Source: an uncultured Bacillota bacterium (lineage in GTDB: Bacteria > Bacillota > Clostridia > Lachnospirales > CAG-274). From it: a stretch of DNA of 64,000 nt. Positions 17,117 through 24,195 of the stretch are shown piece after piece. The stretch is from assembly GCA_958426775.1 (NCBI GenBank), contig CATZZP010000006.1, positions 1-64,000 on the forward strand. The letters are read 5' to 3'. The position numbers were made by a program, and so were the translations under genes. The first letter of the stretch is position 1, and every line of letters begins with the position of its first letter. The notes under the pieces are model-generated. The model did no database searches. It had not been told where the DNA came from and saw only the letters and a program-made list of their open reading frames with translations.

Positions 17117-17729
17117 TATCTTCCTTCTTTGTGCTTAAATTGTCTATAATATTATCCCATACCTGGTCCTCATATACTGTCATTTCCACCTCAATAGGCG
17201 TAGGGTCATTGGTAAGCTTTTTACCCGAAAAATGATTAAAAAACACTATTATACCTACCGCAAGACCTATTGAATAAGGCAGGTCTATAATAATAGGGTT
17301 TTCTATACGTTCATTAAAAAACATATAATAATAATTTTCAAAGACCGTAGGAATTTGTGCATCAGAGTGAAAGCTCATTATTGCAGTTGCAGAGCCTGCA
17401 AGGAGTAAAACCGACACAAAGGCAATTTTAACATATTGCCATAGGGTATTACCCTTGCCTGTTTTGTTATTGTATTCAACTACCGTATCGGTTTCACCCA
17501 AGTTAGTTATAGTATGCCCGGGCATAGCCTTATCAATAGCCTTGACAATATCCATAACAGAAAGAAGATAGCATTTATTTTTATCCTCTTTAATTTCAGT
17601 CAGCTTAATTGTGTCTATATGTTTTTTTATAGACTTTTCACAATACACCTCAGCAACATCGCCTATATGAACGGCACCTAAAGCAGAGGTTATATATTTT
17701 TTTTCAGGCTTAATATAAATTTCGCTCAA
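17103..17729 (-). CDS. spoVAA: Stage V sporulation protein AA
   Basis: 208 residues. An N-terminal soluble domain (VHIGDVAEVYCE, VMDIVKAIDKAMPGHTITN) precedes two transmembrane segments in the C-terminal half (about 105-125 and 150-170), as in SpoVAA. The start is TTG at 17727-17729 with GGTG five bases upstream; no ATG fits. That RBS overlaps the stop of the 44-codon gene in front, which suggests translational coupling between the two. Confidence 0.9.
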   Translation of the reverse strand: MSEIYIKPEKKYITSALGAVHIGDVAEVYCEKSIKKHIDTIKLTEIKEDKNKCYLLSVMDIVKAIDKAMPGHTITNLGETDTVVEYNNKTGKGNTLWQYVKIAFVSVLLLAGSATAIMSFHSDAQIPTVFENYYYMFFNERIENPIIIDLPYSIGLAVGIIVFFNHFSGKKLTNDPTPIEVEMTVYEDQVWDNIIDNLSTKKEDNGNN

Positions 17730-17737
17730 GCTTACAC

Positions 17738-17872
17738 CTACCCTCGGTTTGAAAATACAAAGGTACTGTCAGAATATTCATTTTCGCCGCTAAAACAGAT
17801 AAAGGCAATGCAAGCGGCTGTAAAAAGCATAAAAATCAAGGGTAAATATCTTAAAGCTCTTATAATTTTCAT
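17738..17872 (-). CDS. 44-residue membrane peptide ahead of spoVAA
   Basis: AAAGGAG lies seven bases before ATG (17870-17872). The frame encodes 44 residues: a basic start (MKIIRALRYLP), one hydrophobic helix (about 11-28) with two cysteines, and a short polar tail ending FSNRG. The stop lies nine bases before the spoVAA TTG, within its RBS. I recognise no family. Position and coupling suggest a small accessory of the SpoVA complex or a leader peptide setting spoVAA translation. The strong RBS argues it is translated. Confidence 0.7.
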   Translation of the reverse strand: MKIIRALRYLPLIFMLFTAACIAFICFSGENEYSDSTFVFSNRG

Positions 17873-17894
17873 AAAGTCACTCCTTTCATATATT

Positions 17895-17924
17895 TAAGTT
17901 TGCTTAAATTGACATATTTTATGC
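17895..17924 (-). promoter_or_regulatory. Possible sigma-G promoter of the spoVA operon
   Basis: On the minus strand GCATA (-35-like), a 17-base spacer and CAAACTTA. This partly fits the sigma-G pattern (GNATR, then CATNNTA) expected for spoVA, but the -10 has mismatches. Tentative. Confidence 0.35.
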
Positions 17925-17933
17925 AATAAAAAA

Positions 17934-17955
17934 AGCGTAACCTATAAGTTACGCT
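17934..17955 (-). terminator. Terminator of the tRNA operon
   Basis: Stem AGCGTAAC (17934-17941) / GTTACGCT (17948-17955), with TTTTTTATTG after it on the minus strand. Confidence 0.85.
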
Positions 17956-17997
17956 AAAACAGAAAAAGACCGCCGAAAACAGCAGTCCCTCTCTAAA

Positions 17998-18070
17998 CAA
18001 GGCTGGCAGGATTCGAACCTGCGAAATGACGGAATCAGAATCCGTTGCCTTACCACTTGGCGACAGCCCT
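17998..18070 (-). tRNA. tRNA-Gln (CTG)
   Basis: 73-nt cloverleaf. Acceptor AGGGCTG pairs with CAGCCTT (one G-U pair). The anticodon stem ACGGA/TCCGT encloses loop TTCTGAT, giving CTG, and the T arm GCAGG-TTCGAAT-CCTGC is perfect. CCA is not encoded. Third gene of a three-tRNA transcript. Confidence 0.92.
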
Positions 18071-18109
18071 ATATAAATGTAAAAAAAATCGGTTATAAAA
18101 ACCGAAAGA

Positions 18110-18181
18110 AGCGCGAGACGGGATTCGAACCCGCGACCCTCGCCTTGGCAAGGCGATGCTCTACCACTGAGCCACTCGCGC
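18110..18181 (-). tRNA. tRNA-Gly (GCC)
   Basis: 72-nt cloverleaf with acceptor GCGCGAG/CTCGCGC, anticodon stem TCGCC/GGCGA and loop TTGCCAA (anticodon GCC), and T arm GCGGG-TTCGAAT-CCCGT with one wobble. CCA is not encoded. Confidence 0.94.
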
Positions 18182-18183
18182 AT

Positions 18184-18270
18184 ATGCAGTCGACGGGACT
18201 TGAACCCGTACCCAGTCAACCCGGACTAGATCCTTAGTCTAGCGCGTATGCCAATTCCGCCACGACTGCA
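18184..18270 (-). tRNA. tRNA-Leu (AAG)
   Basis: 87-nt class II tRNA with a long variable arm. Acceptor TGCAGTC/GACTGCA; anticodon stem CTAGA/TCTAG encloses loop CTAAGGA, so the anticodon is AAG, reading CTT. Position 34 is therefore A, which in bacteria normally occurs only in tRNA-Arg(ACG) and needs conversion to inosine to read CTC. First gene of the tRNA transcript. Confidence 0.92.
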
Positions 18271-18304
18271 CATTATTTTTTACCGCTTTTCAGCGACAAA
18301 AGTT

Positions 18305-18333
18305 ATTCTAGCAGAAAATTTTTAAAATGTCAA
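18305..18333 (-). promoter_or_regulatory. Promoter of the Leu-Gly-Gln tRNA operon
   Basis: On the minus strand TTGACA (18333-18328), 17 bases, TAGAAT (18310-18305). Confidence 0.82.
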
Positions 18334-18442
18334 CACTAAAACGCATTTTTTTTAAAATTTGTTAATTACTCGTAAAATCTAAAGCTAAGCCTTGGTTAAA
18401 TCACTTTATTTTTTATATTACCCAATTGGCAAATTAATCACC

Positions 18443-18471
18443 TTGACATAATTAATTTATTGTAATAAAAT
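18443..18471 (+). promoter_or_regulatory. Promoter of the Y-family polymerase operon
   Basis: TTGACA (18443-18448), 17 bases, TAAAAT (18466-18471). A TATAAT at 18472 is too far from the -35 (23 bases). Confidence 0.6.
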
Positions 18472-18488
18472 TATAATACATAGTTTCT

Positions 18489-18500
18489 GAACATATTTTC
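18489..18500 (+). promoter_or_regulatory. Possible LexA (SOS) operator
   Basis: GAACATATTTTC differs by one base from the Gram-positive LexA core GAAC-N4-GTTC. It lies just downstream of the promoter and ahead of the RBS of a DNA-damage polymerase, where a repressor would block transcription. Confidence 0.4.
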
Positions 18501-18513
18501 AAGGAGGATAAAA

Positions 18514-20022
18514 ATGACAAACAACAAAGCATATATTGCTATAGATTTGAAGTCTTTTTATGCTTCGGTGGAATGTGTCGAACGAGGTCTTGACCCTATA
18601 ACAACAAACCTTGTTGTAGCTGACCCTGAGCGTACCGAAAAAACCATTTGTCTTGCCGTTACTCCCTCGTTGAAAGCTTTTGGTATTCACGGCAGACCTC
18701 GGCTTTTTGAGGTTATACAAAAAGTAAAGGAAGTAAATGCCGAAAGATTAAGCAAAACTTCGGCATTCATCGGAAGCTCCTATGACAGCAGAGAGCTGAA
18801 TAAAAATCCCTCTTTATCCGTTGACTATATTACGGCACCGCCTCGAATGGCATTTTATATGAAATACAGCAAGGAGATTTATAAAATCTATCTTAAATAT
18901 ATATCCCCTGAGGATATACATGTTTACTCTATAGATGAGGTATTTATTGATGCAAGTGCCTATCTTAACACCTATAAAACCACAGCCCACGACCTTGCTG
19001 TGACCATGATAAGAGATGTGCTTAAAAACACAGGCATTACTGCCACGGCAGGTATAGGCACAAACCTGTACTTAGCTAAAATTGCCATGGATATTATGGC
19101 TAAAAGGATACCACCTAATAAAGACGGAGTACGTATAGCTGAGCTTGACGAGGTAAGCTACAGGGAGCTTTTATGGACTCACAGACCTATTACAGACTTC
19201 TGGCGTGTAGGCAGAGGCTATGCAAAACGCTTAGCAGATGTAGGCTTATATACAATGGGTGATATTGCAAAATGCTCTGTAGGAAACCCCAACAGCTATT
19301 ACAATGAGGATTTGCTTTATAAACTCTTTGGCATAAATGCAGAGTTGCTTATTGACCATGCTTGGGGGTGGGAACCTTGTACAATAGCTCATATTAAAGA
19401 CTACAAACCCGAAAACAACAGTCTTTGTTCAGGTCAGGTACTTCAACAGCCTTATGAAAGTATAAAGGCAAGACTTGTTGTACGTGAAATGGCTGATTTG
19501 CTTACTTTAGATTTGGTTGATAAGGAGCTTTTAACAAATCAGCTTGTGTTAACTGTAGGCTATGATATAGACAATATGGACATAACAAAAACAGGTAAAA
19601 TTTACAAGGAAGAAGTTACTACAGACCATTATGGCAGAGTTGTACCAAAAGCTGCTCACGGAAGTATAAGCTTAGCTTGTTATACCTCATCAACAAAAAA
19701 AATAACAGAAGCTGTTGCCGAATTATTTGATAAAATTGTAAACCCCGACTTACTGGTAAGACGAATAAGTATAAGTGCCAATCACCTTATAAACGAGGCT
19801 GAGCTGTTAAAAAAGGCAGAGCCGGTACAAATGGATTTATTTACCGACAGAAAAGCTATTGAAAGCCGACAAATTATACTTGAGCAGGAAAGAAAAATAC
19901 AGAAAACCCTTATTGAGCTAAAAAAGAAATACGGTAAAAATGCTGTTCTTCGGGGTATGAATTTTACAGAGGGTGCTACCGCCAAGGACAGAAACAAGCA
20001 AATAGGCGGACACAAAGCATAG
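18514..20022 (+). CDS. Y-family DNA polymerase (UvrX/UmuC-like)
   Basis: 502 residues. The palm motif IDLKSFYASVECVERG near residue 9 and the catalytic YSIDEVFIDAS near 135 carry the metal-binding acids. A TAGIGTNLYLAKIA helix-hairpin region and a little-finger domain follow. The insertions relative to DinB, and the partner YolD-like gene, place it with UvrX-type polymerases of Firmicutes rather than classical DinB. It performs error-prone lesion bypass. AAGGAGG lies 7 bases before the ATG. Probable SOS control is suggested by the LexA-like site upstream. Confidence 0.92.
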   Translation: MTNNKAYIAIDLKSFYASVECVERGLDPITTNLVVADPERTEKTICLAVTPSLKAFGIHGRPRLFEVIQKVKEVNAERLSKTSAFIGSSYDSRELNKNPSLSVDYITAPPRMAFYMKYSKEIYKIYLKYISPEDIHVYSIDEVFIDASAYLNTYKTTAHDLAVTMIRDVLKNTGITATAGIGTNLYLAKIAMDIMAKRIPPNKDGVRIAELDEVSYRELLWTHRPITDFWRVGRGYAKRLADVGLYTMGDIAKCSVGNPNSYYNEDLLYKLFGINAELLIDHAWGWEPCTIAHIKDYKPENNSLCSGQVLQQPYESIKARLVVREMADLLTLDLVDKELLTNQLVLTVGYDIDNMDITKTGKIYKEEVTTDHYGRVVPKAAHGSISLACYTSSTKKITEAVAELFDKIVNPDLLVRRISISANHLINEAELLKKAEPVQMDLFTDRKAIESRQIILEQERKIQKTLIELKKKYGKNAVLRGMNFTEGATAKDRNKQIGGHKA

Positions 20023-20032
20023 GAGGTATAAA

Positions 20033-20443
20033 ATGAATGAGGATAACTATAAGGACATTATTAATATGCCCCACCCTGTTTCCAAAAAGCATCCCCATAT
20101 GCCCATTGCTGACAGAGCAGCACAATTTTCACCCTTTGCCGCACTTACGGGCTATAATGAGGTAATAGCAGAGGCTTCAAGGCTTACCGATAAAAAATTT
20201 GAGCTAAGTGAAAACCAAACAGAGGTCTTAAATCAAAAACTCAGCCTTATAAAAAACAATTTATCTCAACAGCCCGAAATAACCCTTGTATATTTTAAGG
20301 CAGACAAGCTGAAGGAGGGCGGCTCTTACATTACCCTAAGGGGTAAGGTTAAATCCGTTAATGAATATAATAACACCTTATGCCTTTTTGATTTAAGCCC
20401 TATACCTATAAATGATATTTATAATATTGAAATGGTAAATTAA
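20033..20443 (+). CDS. YolD-like protein
   Basis: 136 residues. The N-terminal HPHMPIADRAAQFSPFAAL motif and a C-terminal beta-rich part (GKVKSVN, LCLFDLSPIPINDIYNI) mark the YolD-like family. These proteins are regularly encoded directly after UvrX-type polymerases and are thought to be accessory or antagonistic partners in SOS lesion bypass; the mechanism is unproven. It starts 10 bases after the polymerase, with AGGAGG, in the same transcript. Confidence 0.86.
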   Translation: MNEDNYKDIINMPHPVSKKHPHMPIADRAAQFSPFAALTGYNEVIAEASRLTDKKFELSENQTEVLNQKLSLIKNNLSQQPEITLVYFKADKLKEGGSYITLRGKVKSVNEYNNTLCLFDLSPIPINDIYNIEMVN

Positions 20444-20469
20444 AAAAATCCCCAAAGCAGGGGATTTTT
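20444..20469. terminator. Bidirectional terminator between yolD-like gene and iolB
   Basis: AAAAATCCCC (20444-20453) / GGGGATTTTT (20460-20469) with a six-base loop. A- and T-rich flanks serve both converging genes. Confidence 0.88.
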
Positions 20470-20473
20470 GATT

Positions 20474-21289
20474 TTATACCATTTTTTCAACAGCCTTAAC
20501 CCATGCATGATTAGGGTCATCACAAGGTGTAAGCTTTCTGCCGCTTTTACCTGCCATTACCCACAAATAATATACGCTGTAGCCCGGAGCAGCCGCTACA
20601 GGGTGATAGCCCTCCTTAATTGCTATACTGTCACCGTCTTTTACAATATAGCTTTCATTCACAGACATATCGTCATTATACATAACCTGAATACCAAAGC
20701 CCTGAGCAGGATTTACCTTAAAATGATAAATCTCTTCCATATTAACCTCATAAGGCATATTATCCGTATCATGCTTGTGTGAAGGATAGCTTGACCATTG
20801 ACCTGCACAACCGTATGTTTCGCCCAAAACAATTTTATCAACCTTGCCCTCATACCTTGAAGTTATAATATCATTTACATCTCTTTGCCAGTTAAGTTTG
20901 CCTCTATGCTCTGTTACAATATCCTCAGGCATTACAACAAAAGGAGAATACTTTTTGTCAGCCTTAACCTTACAAACACCTATTTCAAGTGTACCGTAGC
21001 CTATTGCCTCTACAGTATATTCCATATCCCTTGGCATATATACAGTAGTTGGCTTTCCGTCAAAAACATTACGTCTTGTACCTAAATTATCTGCCTTAAA
21101 GCCCTCCGCACTTATATTACATGTGCCTGATAAAATAACCAGTCCCAGCTCGTATTCACCTGAAGCCTTAGTTATGCTCTTACCCGGCTGTAAATTAATT
21201 AAATCAAAGCCGATTACCTCAAGCTCTGCCTCACTTGTTACAATCTCCTTATAGCCATTAAATTGCTCCTTACCAAAAAATCTTTTCAT
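20474..21289 (-). CDS. iolB: 5-deoxy-glucuronate isomerase
   Basis: 271 residues, normal for IolB. It is a double cupin with the metal-ligand cluster SSYPSHKHDTDNMPYE followed by MEEIYHF, and WVMAGKSGRKLTPCDDPNH near the end. In myo-inositol catabolism it converts 5-deoxy-D-glucuronate to 2-deoxy-5-keto-gluconate. GGAGG precedes the ATG at 21287-21289; an in-frame TTG at 21301 is less suitable. No other iol gene is in the window, so the gene is isolated here, either serving a distant iol locus or retained alone. Confidence 0.9.
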   Translation of the reverse strand: MKRFFGKEQFNGYKEIVTSEAELEVIGFDLINLQPGKSITKASGEYELGLVILSGTCNISAEGFKADNLGTRRNVFDGKPTTVYMPRDMEYTVEAIGYGTLEIGVCKVKADKKYSPFVVMPEDIVTEHRGKLNWQRDVNDIITSRYEGKVDKIVLGETYGCAGQWSSYPSHKHDTDNMPYEVNMEEIYHFKVNPAQGFGIQVMYNDDMSVNESYIVKDGDSIAIKEGYHPVAAAPGYSVYYLWVMAGKSGRKLTPCDDPNHAWVKAVEKMV

Positions 21290-21356
21290 AATTACCTCCA
21301 AAAAATAATTTATTCTTTATTTTACTATAATTTTAGTTTTATAGCAATACAAAGCC

Positions 21357-22469
21357 TTATTTTTTGGTCAACAATAACCCGCTTGTAAGGGCTGTAAAGG
21401 GTGCAACGGTAACCAAGCCGAAGCTGCCGACTACAGTATCTATAATTTCCGCACTTACATATTTGTAGTTTAAGATATTTTCAATGGGGGTTCCCTGTGC
21501 CATAAACACCATAAGTAAAGCAATATATCCTCCGGAATATGCCAAAAGAAGGGTTGTGGTCATAGTACCCATAGCAGCTCTGCCCACATTAAAGCCTGAT
21601 TTTACGGTTTCCCTCCAGTTAATATCAGGCTTTTTATTTACAACCTCATTTACCGCAGAAGTTATATCAACAGCTAAATCCATAACTGCACCCGAGGAGC
21701 CTATAAATATGCTTGCCATAAATATTTTTGTTAAATTAAGGTGCTTATAGCCGCTGTACAGCAAGCTTTCGGAAGACGGCATAACCGCACCGTGTATCTT
21801 AAAGGTATCGGTAAAGATAATGCCCAGTATGCAGGTTACAAAAAGACCCAAGCCTGCACCTAAAGCCGCCGAAAGTGTCAATTTATTAAATCCGTATACA
21901 AGGGATATTGTAATGAAGGTAAGAATTAAGGTAACAAGCATACCTACATATATTGGGTTTAAGCCGTTAAGATAAGACGGAACAAGCACCTTCCATATCA
22001 TAAGTACGGTAATGGCAAAAGAAATCAAGGAGCGTATTCCTGTTTTTCCCGCAAAGGCAACAAGGAATACAATAAATATAAATGCCAGTATAACCTCCTT
22101 TGTAAGGCGGTAATGGTCAACCATACTGACAGAAATAATTTCATCTCCACTATAGCTTATTAGCACCATAGCCTTATCTCCTACGTCAAAAAGCTTATCG
22201 CTTTCCAAAGAACCGCTTAGAATATTTACACCCGTTACCTCTCTATCTTTAAAAATACCTTTTAAAACCTTTATTGTACAGCTTTGCTCACCTGAACGCA
22301 CCAAGCCTGTGTCGATTATATTATCATTATTGACTGATATAACCTGTGCTACAGTGCTTTCCGCTTCCTTATAATTTACAGCCTCCTCATAGCCCGTAGG
22401 TATAAATACAAGCACAAGCAAAAGTATAAGGGCTACAATTAAAGCCCCGTTTTTTCTTAAAAAAGTCAC
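21357..22469 (-). CDS. YibE/F family membrane protein
   Basis: 370 residues. An N-terminal signal-anchor helix and an extracytoplasmic beta-rich domain (about 30-120, with VISVNNDNIIDTGL) precede about seven transmembrane helices. The LNPIYVGMLVTLILTFITI and GSSGAVMDLAVDITSA segments are typical of the YibE/F family. Role unknown; such proteins are integral membrane proteins of Firmicutes and Actinobacteria. A weak AAGG lies before the start. It stands alone between iolB and the alkaline phosphatase gene. Confidence 0.85.
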   Translation of the reverse strand: MTFLRKNGALIVALILLLVLVFIPTGYEEAVNYKEAESTVAQVISVNNDNIIDTGLVRSGEQSCTIKVLKGIFKDREVTGVNILSGSLESDKLFDVGDKAMVLISYSGDEIISVSMVDHYRLTKEVILAFIFIVFLVAFAGKTGIRSLISFAITVLMIWKVLVPSYLNGLNPIYVGMLVTLILTFITISLVYGFNKLTLSAALGAGLGLFVTCILGIIFTDTFKIHGAVMPSSESLLYSGYKHLNLTKIFMASIFIGSSGAVMDLAVDITSAVNEVVNKKPDINWRETVKSGFNVGRAAMGTMTTTLLLAYSGGYIALLMVFMAQGTPIENILNYKYVSAEIIDTVVGSFGLVTVAPFTALTSGLLLTKK

Positions 22470-22501
22470 CTTTAAAATCCACTCCTACACAAAATTTAAG
22501 A

Positions 22502-22524
22502 AAGGCAGTCCGAAAACTGCCCTT
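22502..22524 (-). terminator. Weak terminator after the alkaline phosphatase gene
   Basis: AAGGCAGT (22502-22509) / ACTGCCCTT (22516-22524), one bulged base. The following minus-strand tract is only moderately T-rich. Confidence 0.5.
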
Positions 22525-22548
22525 CGTCAAACTACTTATATACAAAAG

Positions 22549-24087
22549 TTATTTAACGTTTAAAAGCTCAGCAAGCTTATCATATATATCCGTATTGTCA
22601 TAGTAACCGCCGAACACTTCACTGCCTGCACCCTGTGCAAGTACTGCTACAGGCAAGCCTGTATGTGCATAAGATGAGAAGCTGATACCTGATTTATTGT
22701 TTAAAATATGGGTTACTGTTACAGATAAAGGCTCATAAGTACCGTAAAGCACATATTCCTCCTGTGAGTACTCCTCACTGTCTTTTCCGCTTAAAGTCAT
22801 ATCATAGGCACTTTTAAGCTTGTTATACTCATAGTCAGTTAAAATAAGCTTTTCGTTTGTAGTGCTTGAAGCATTTGCCTTTGCCGTAAGACCGAAGTTA
22901 GCCTGTATATCCTTTAAAACTGTTTCAAAAGGAGTTTTTTCCTCCTTATATTTTGCCACATAGGTTTCATCAAACTTAACATAAGACATTTTTTGATTTT
23001 TAAGATTATCTAAATATGTATCATAGTCTGTACCTGCATAGCCTATAGTTAAACCGCCTGTTTCGTGATCGCCTGTTACAATAATAAGAGTTTCCTCAGG
23101 ATGCTGGTTGTAAAATTCAACCGCCTTTTCAACAGACTCTGCTAAAGCAATTGTGTCAGCCACTGTTGAACCTGCATCATTTGCATGGCATGCCCAGTCA
23201 ATCTTACCGCCCTCAATCATCATGAAAAAGCCTTTTTCGTTATCAAGAACCTCAATTCCCTTATCAACGTAATCTGCAAGTGACCATTCGTCCTTTTGTC
23301 TGTCATTGTCATAGCTTAAAGAGTCACCGTCTGCCAAGGTTTCGCCAATAATAATAGCCTTGCCGTCTGCTTGAGTTAACTTTTCAGCCTCTTCTTCATT
23401 CATAATAACCTTGTAGCCCTTTTCCTTGGCTATGGTATAAAGATCCTTTTGGTTTTCCTCACTGCCTGTAGGGCTTTTCAGACCGCCGCCTGCAAAGTAA
23501 TCAAAACCGCTTTCAATCATTTCCTGACCAATTTCATAATAGTTATTTCTTGTAGGCTGATGTGCATAAAATGCCGCAGGTGTTGCATGGTTAAGGTTTA
23601 CTGTTGAGATAATTCCTATTTTATATCCCAGCTGATTTTTAAGCTTTTCCGCTATAGTTTCATACTTAACGTTTTTTGCCTCGTTCATATTGATAACACC
23701 GCTGTAGGTTTTATAACCCGTTGAAATTGAAGTTGCTGTTGAAGCCGAATCAGGACAAAATGAGGTTGAATCATAAGTAGTTGCCGAACCTGCAACGGGG
23801 AACTTCATAAATGATAACTCTTCGCCCCCTTTTAAAATTTCATATTCTGAGCCTTGTTTTACAGCACCCAAATAGTCCGATGCCGCTTGAATTTGAGGAT
23901 AGCTCATACCGTCGCCTATAAACATAAATACATACTTAGGTGCTTTTACGCTTGTTTCGCTTACTGCTACAGTTGTGTTTACCTTATCGGTATTTACACT
24001 CTGCTCAGCAAAAACCACACAAGCCGCAAGGGTAGCAAAGCACATACCGCCTGCAACAATCCTTTTAATTTTTGAGTTTAATAACAT
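22549..24087 (-). CDS. Secreted alkaline phosphatase
   Basis: 512 residues. A signal peptide (basic start, hydrophobic stretch, VFA cleavage near residue 27) precedes a PhoA-superfamily catalytic domain. Visible are the metal-binding IGDGMSYPQ, nucleophile serine in PDSASTATSISTGYK, MIEGGKIDWACHANDAG, and GDHETGG near the end of the core. It hydrolyses phosphate monoesters outside the membrane. No Pho box could be assigned in the short upstream region. It is monocistronic. Confidence 0.93.
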   Translation of the reverse strand: MLLNSKIKRIVAGGMCFATLAACVVFAEQSVNTDKVNTTVAVSETSVKAPKYVFMFIGDGMSYPQIQAASDYLGAVKQGSEYEILKGGEELSFMKFPVAGSATTYDSTSFCPDSASTATSISTGYKTYSGVINMNEAKNVKYETIAEKLKNQLGYKIGIISTVNLNHATPAAFYAHQPTRNNYYEIGQEMIESGFDYFAGGGLKSPTGSEENQKDLYTIAKEKGYKVIMNEEEAEKLTQADGKAIIIGETLADGDSLSYDNDRQKDEWSLADYVDKGIEVLDNEKGFFMMIEGGKIDWACHANDAGSTVADTIALAESVEKAVEFYNQHPEETLIIVTGDHETGGLTIGYAGTDYDTYLDNLKNQKMSYVKFDETYVAKYKEEKTPFETVLKDIQANFGLTAKANASSTTNEKLILTDYEYNKLKSAYDMTLSGKDSEEYSQEEYVLYGTYEPLSVTVTHILNNKSGISFSSYAHTGLPVAVLAQGAGSEVFGGYYDNTDIYDKLAELLNVK

Positions 24088-24195
24088 AGATTACCTCCGA
24101 AAATTTTTATTCTTTACGGCTATAATCTTAATAATTTTTTTGTAAAGTCGCTATCCCAATTCAGCAAAACTAAGGTTAAAAATCTGTAAATCTTT

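Noticed and set aside
17869..18219. Open frame of 116 codons on the minus strand
   Set aside because: It runs through two intact tRNA genes and part of a third, so it is a by-product of tRNA sequence.
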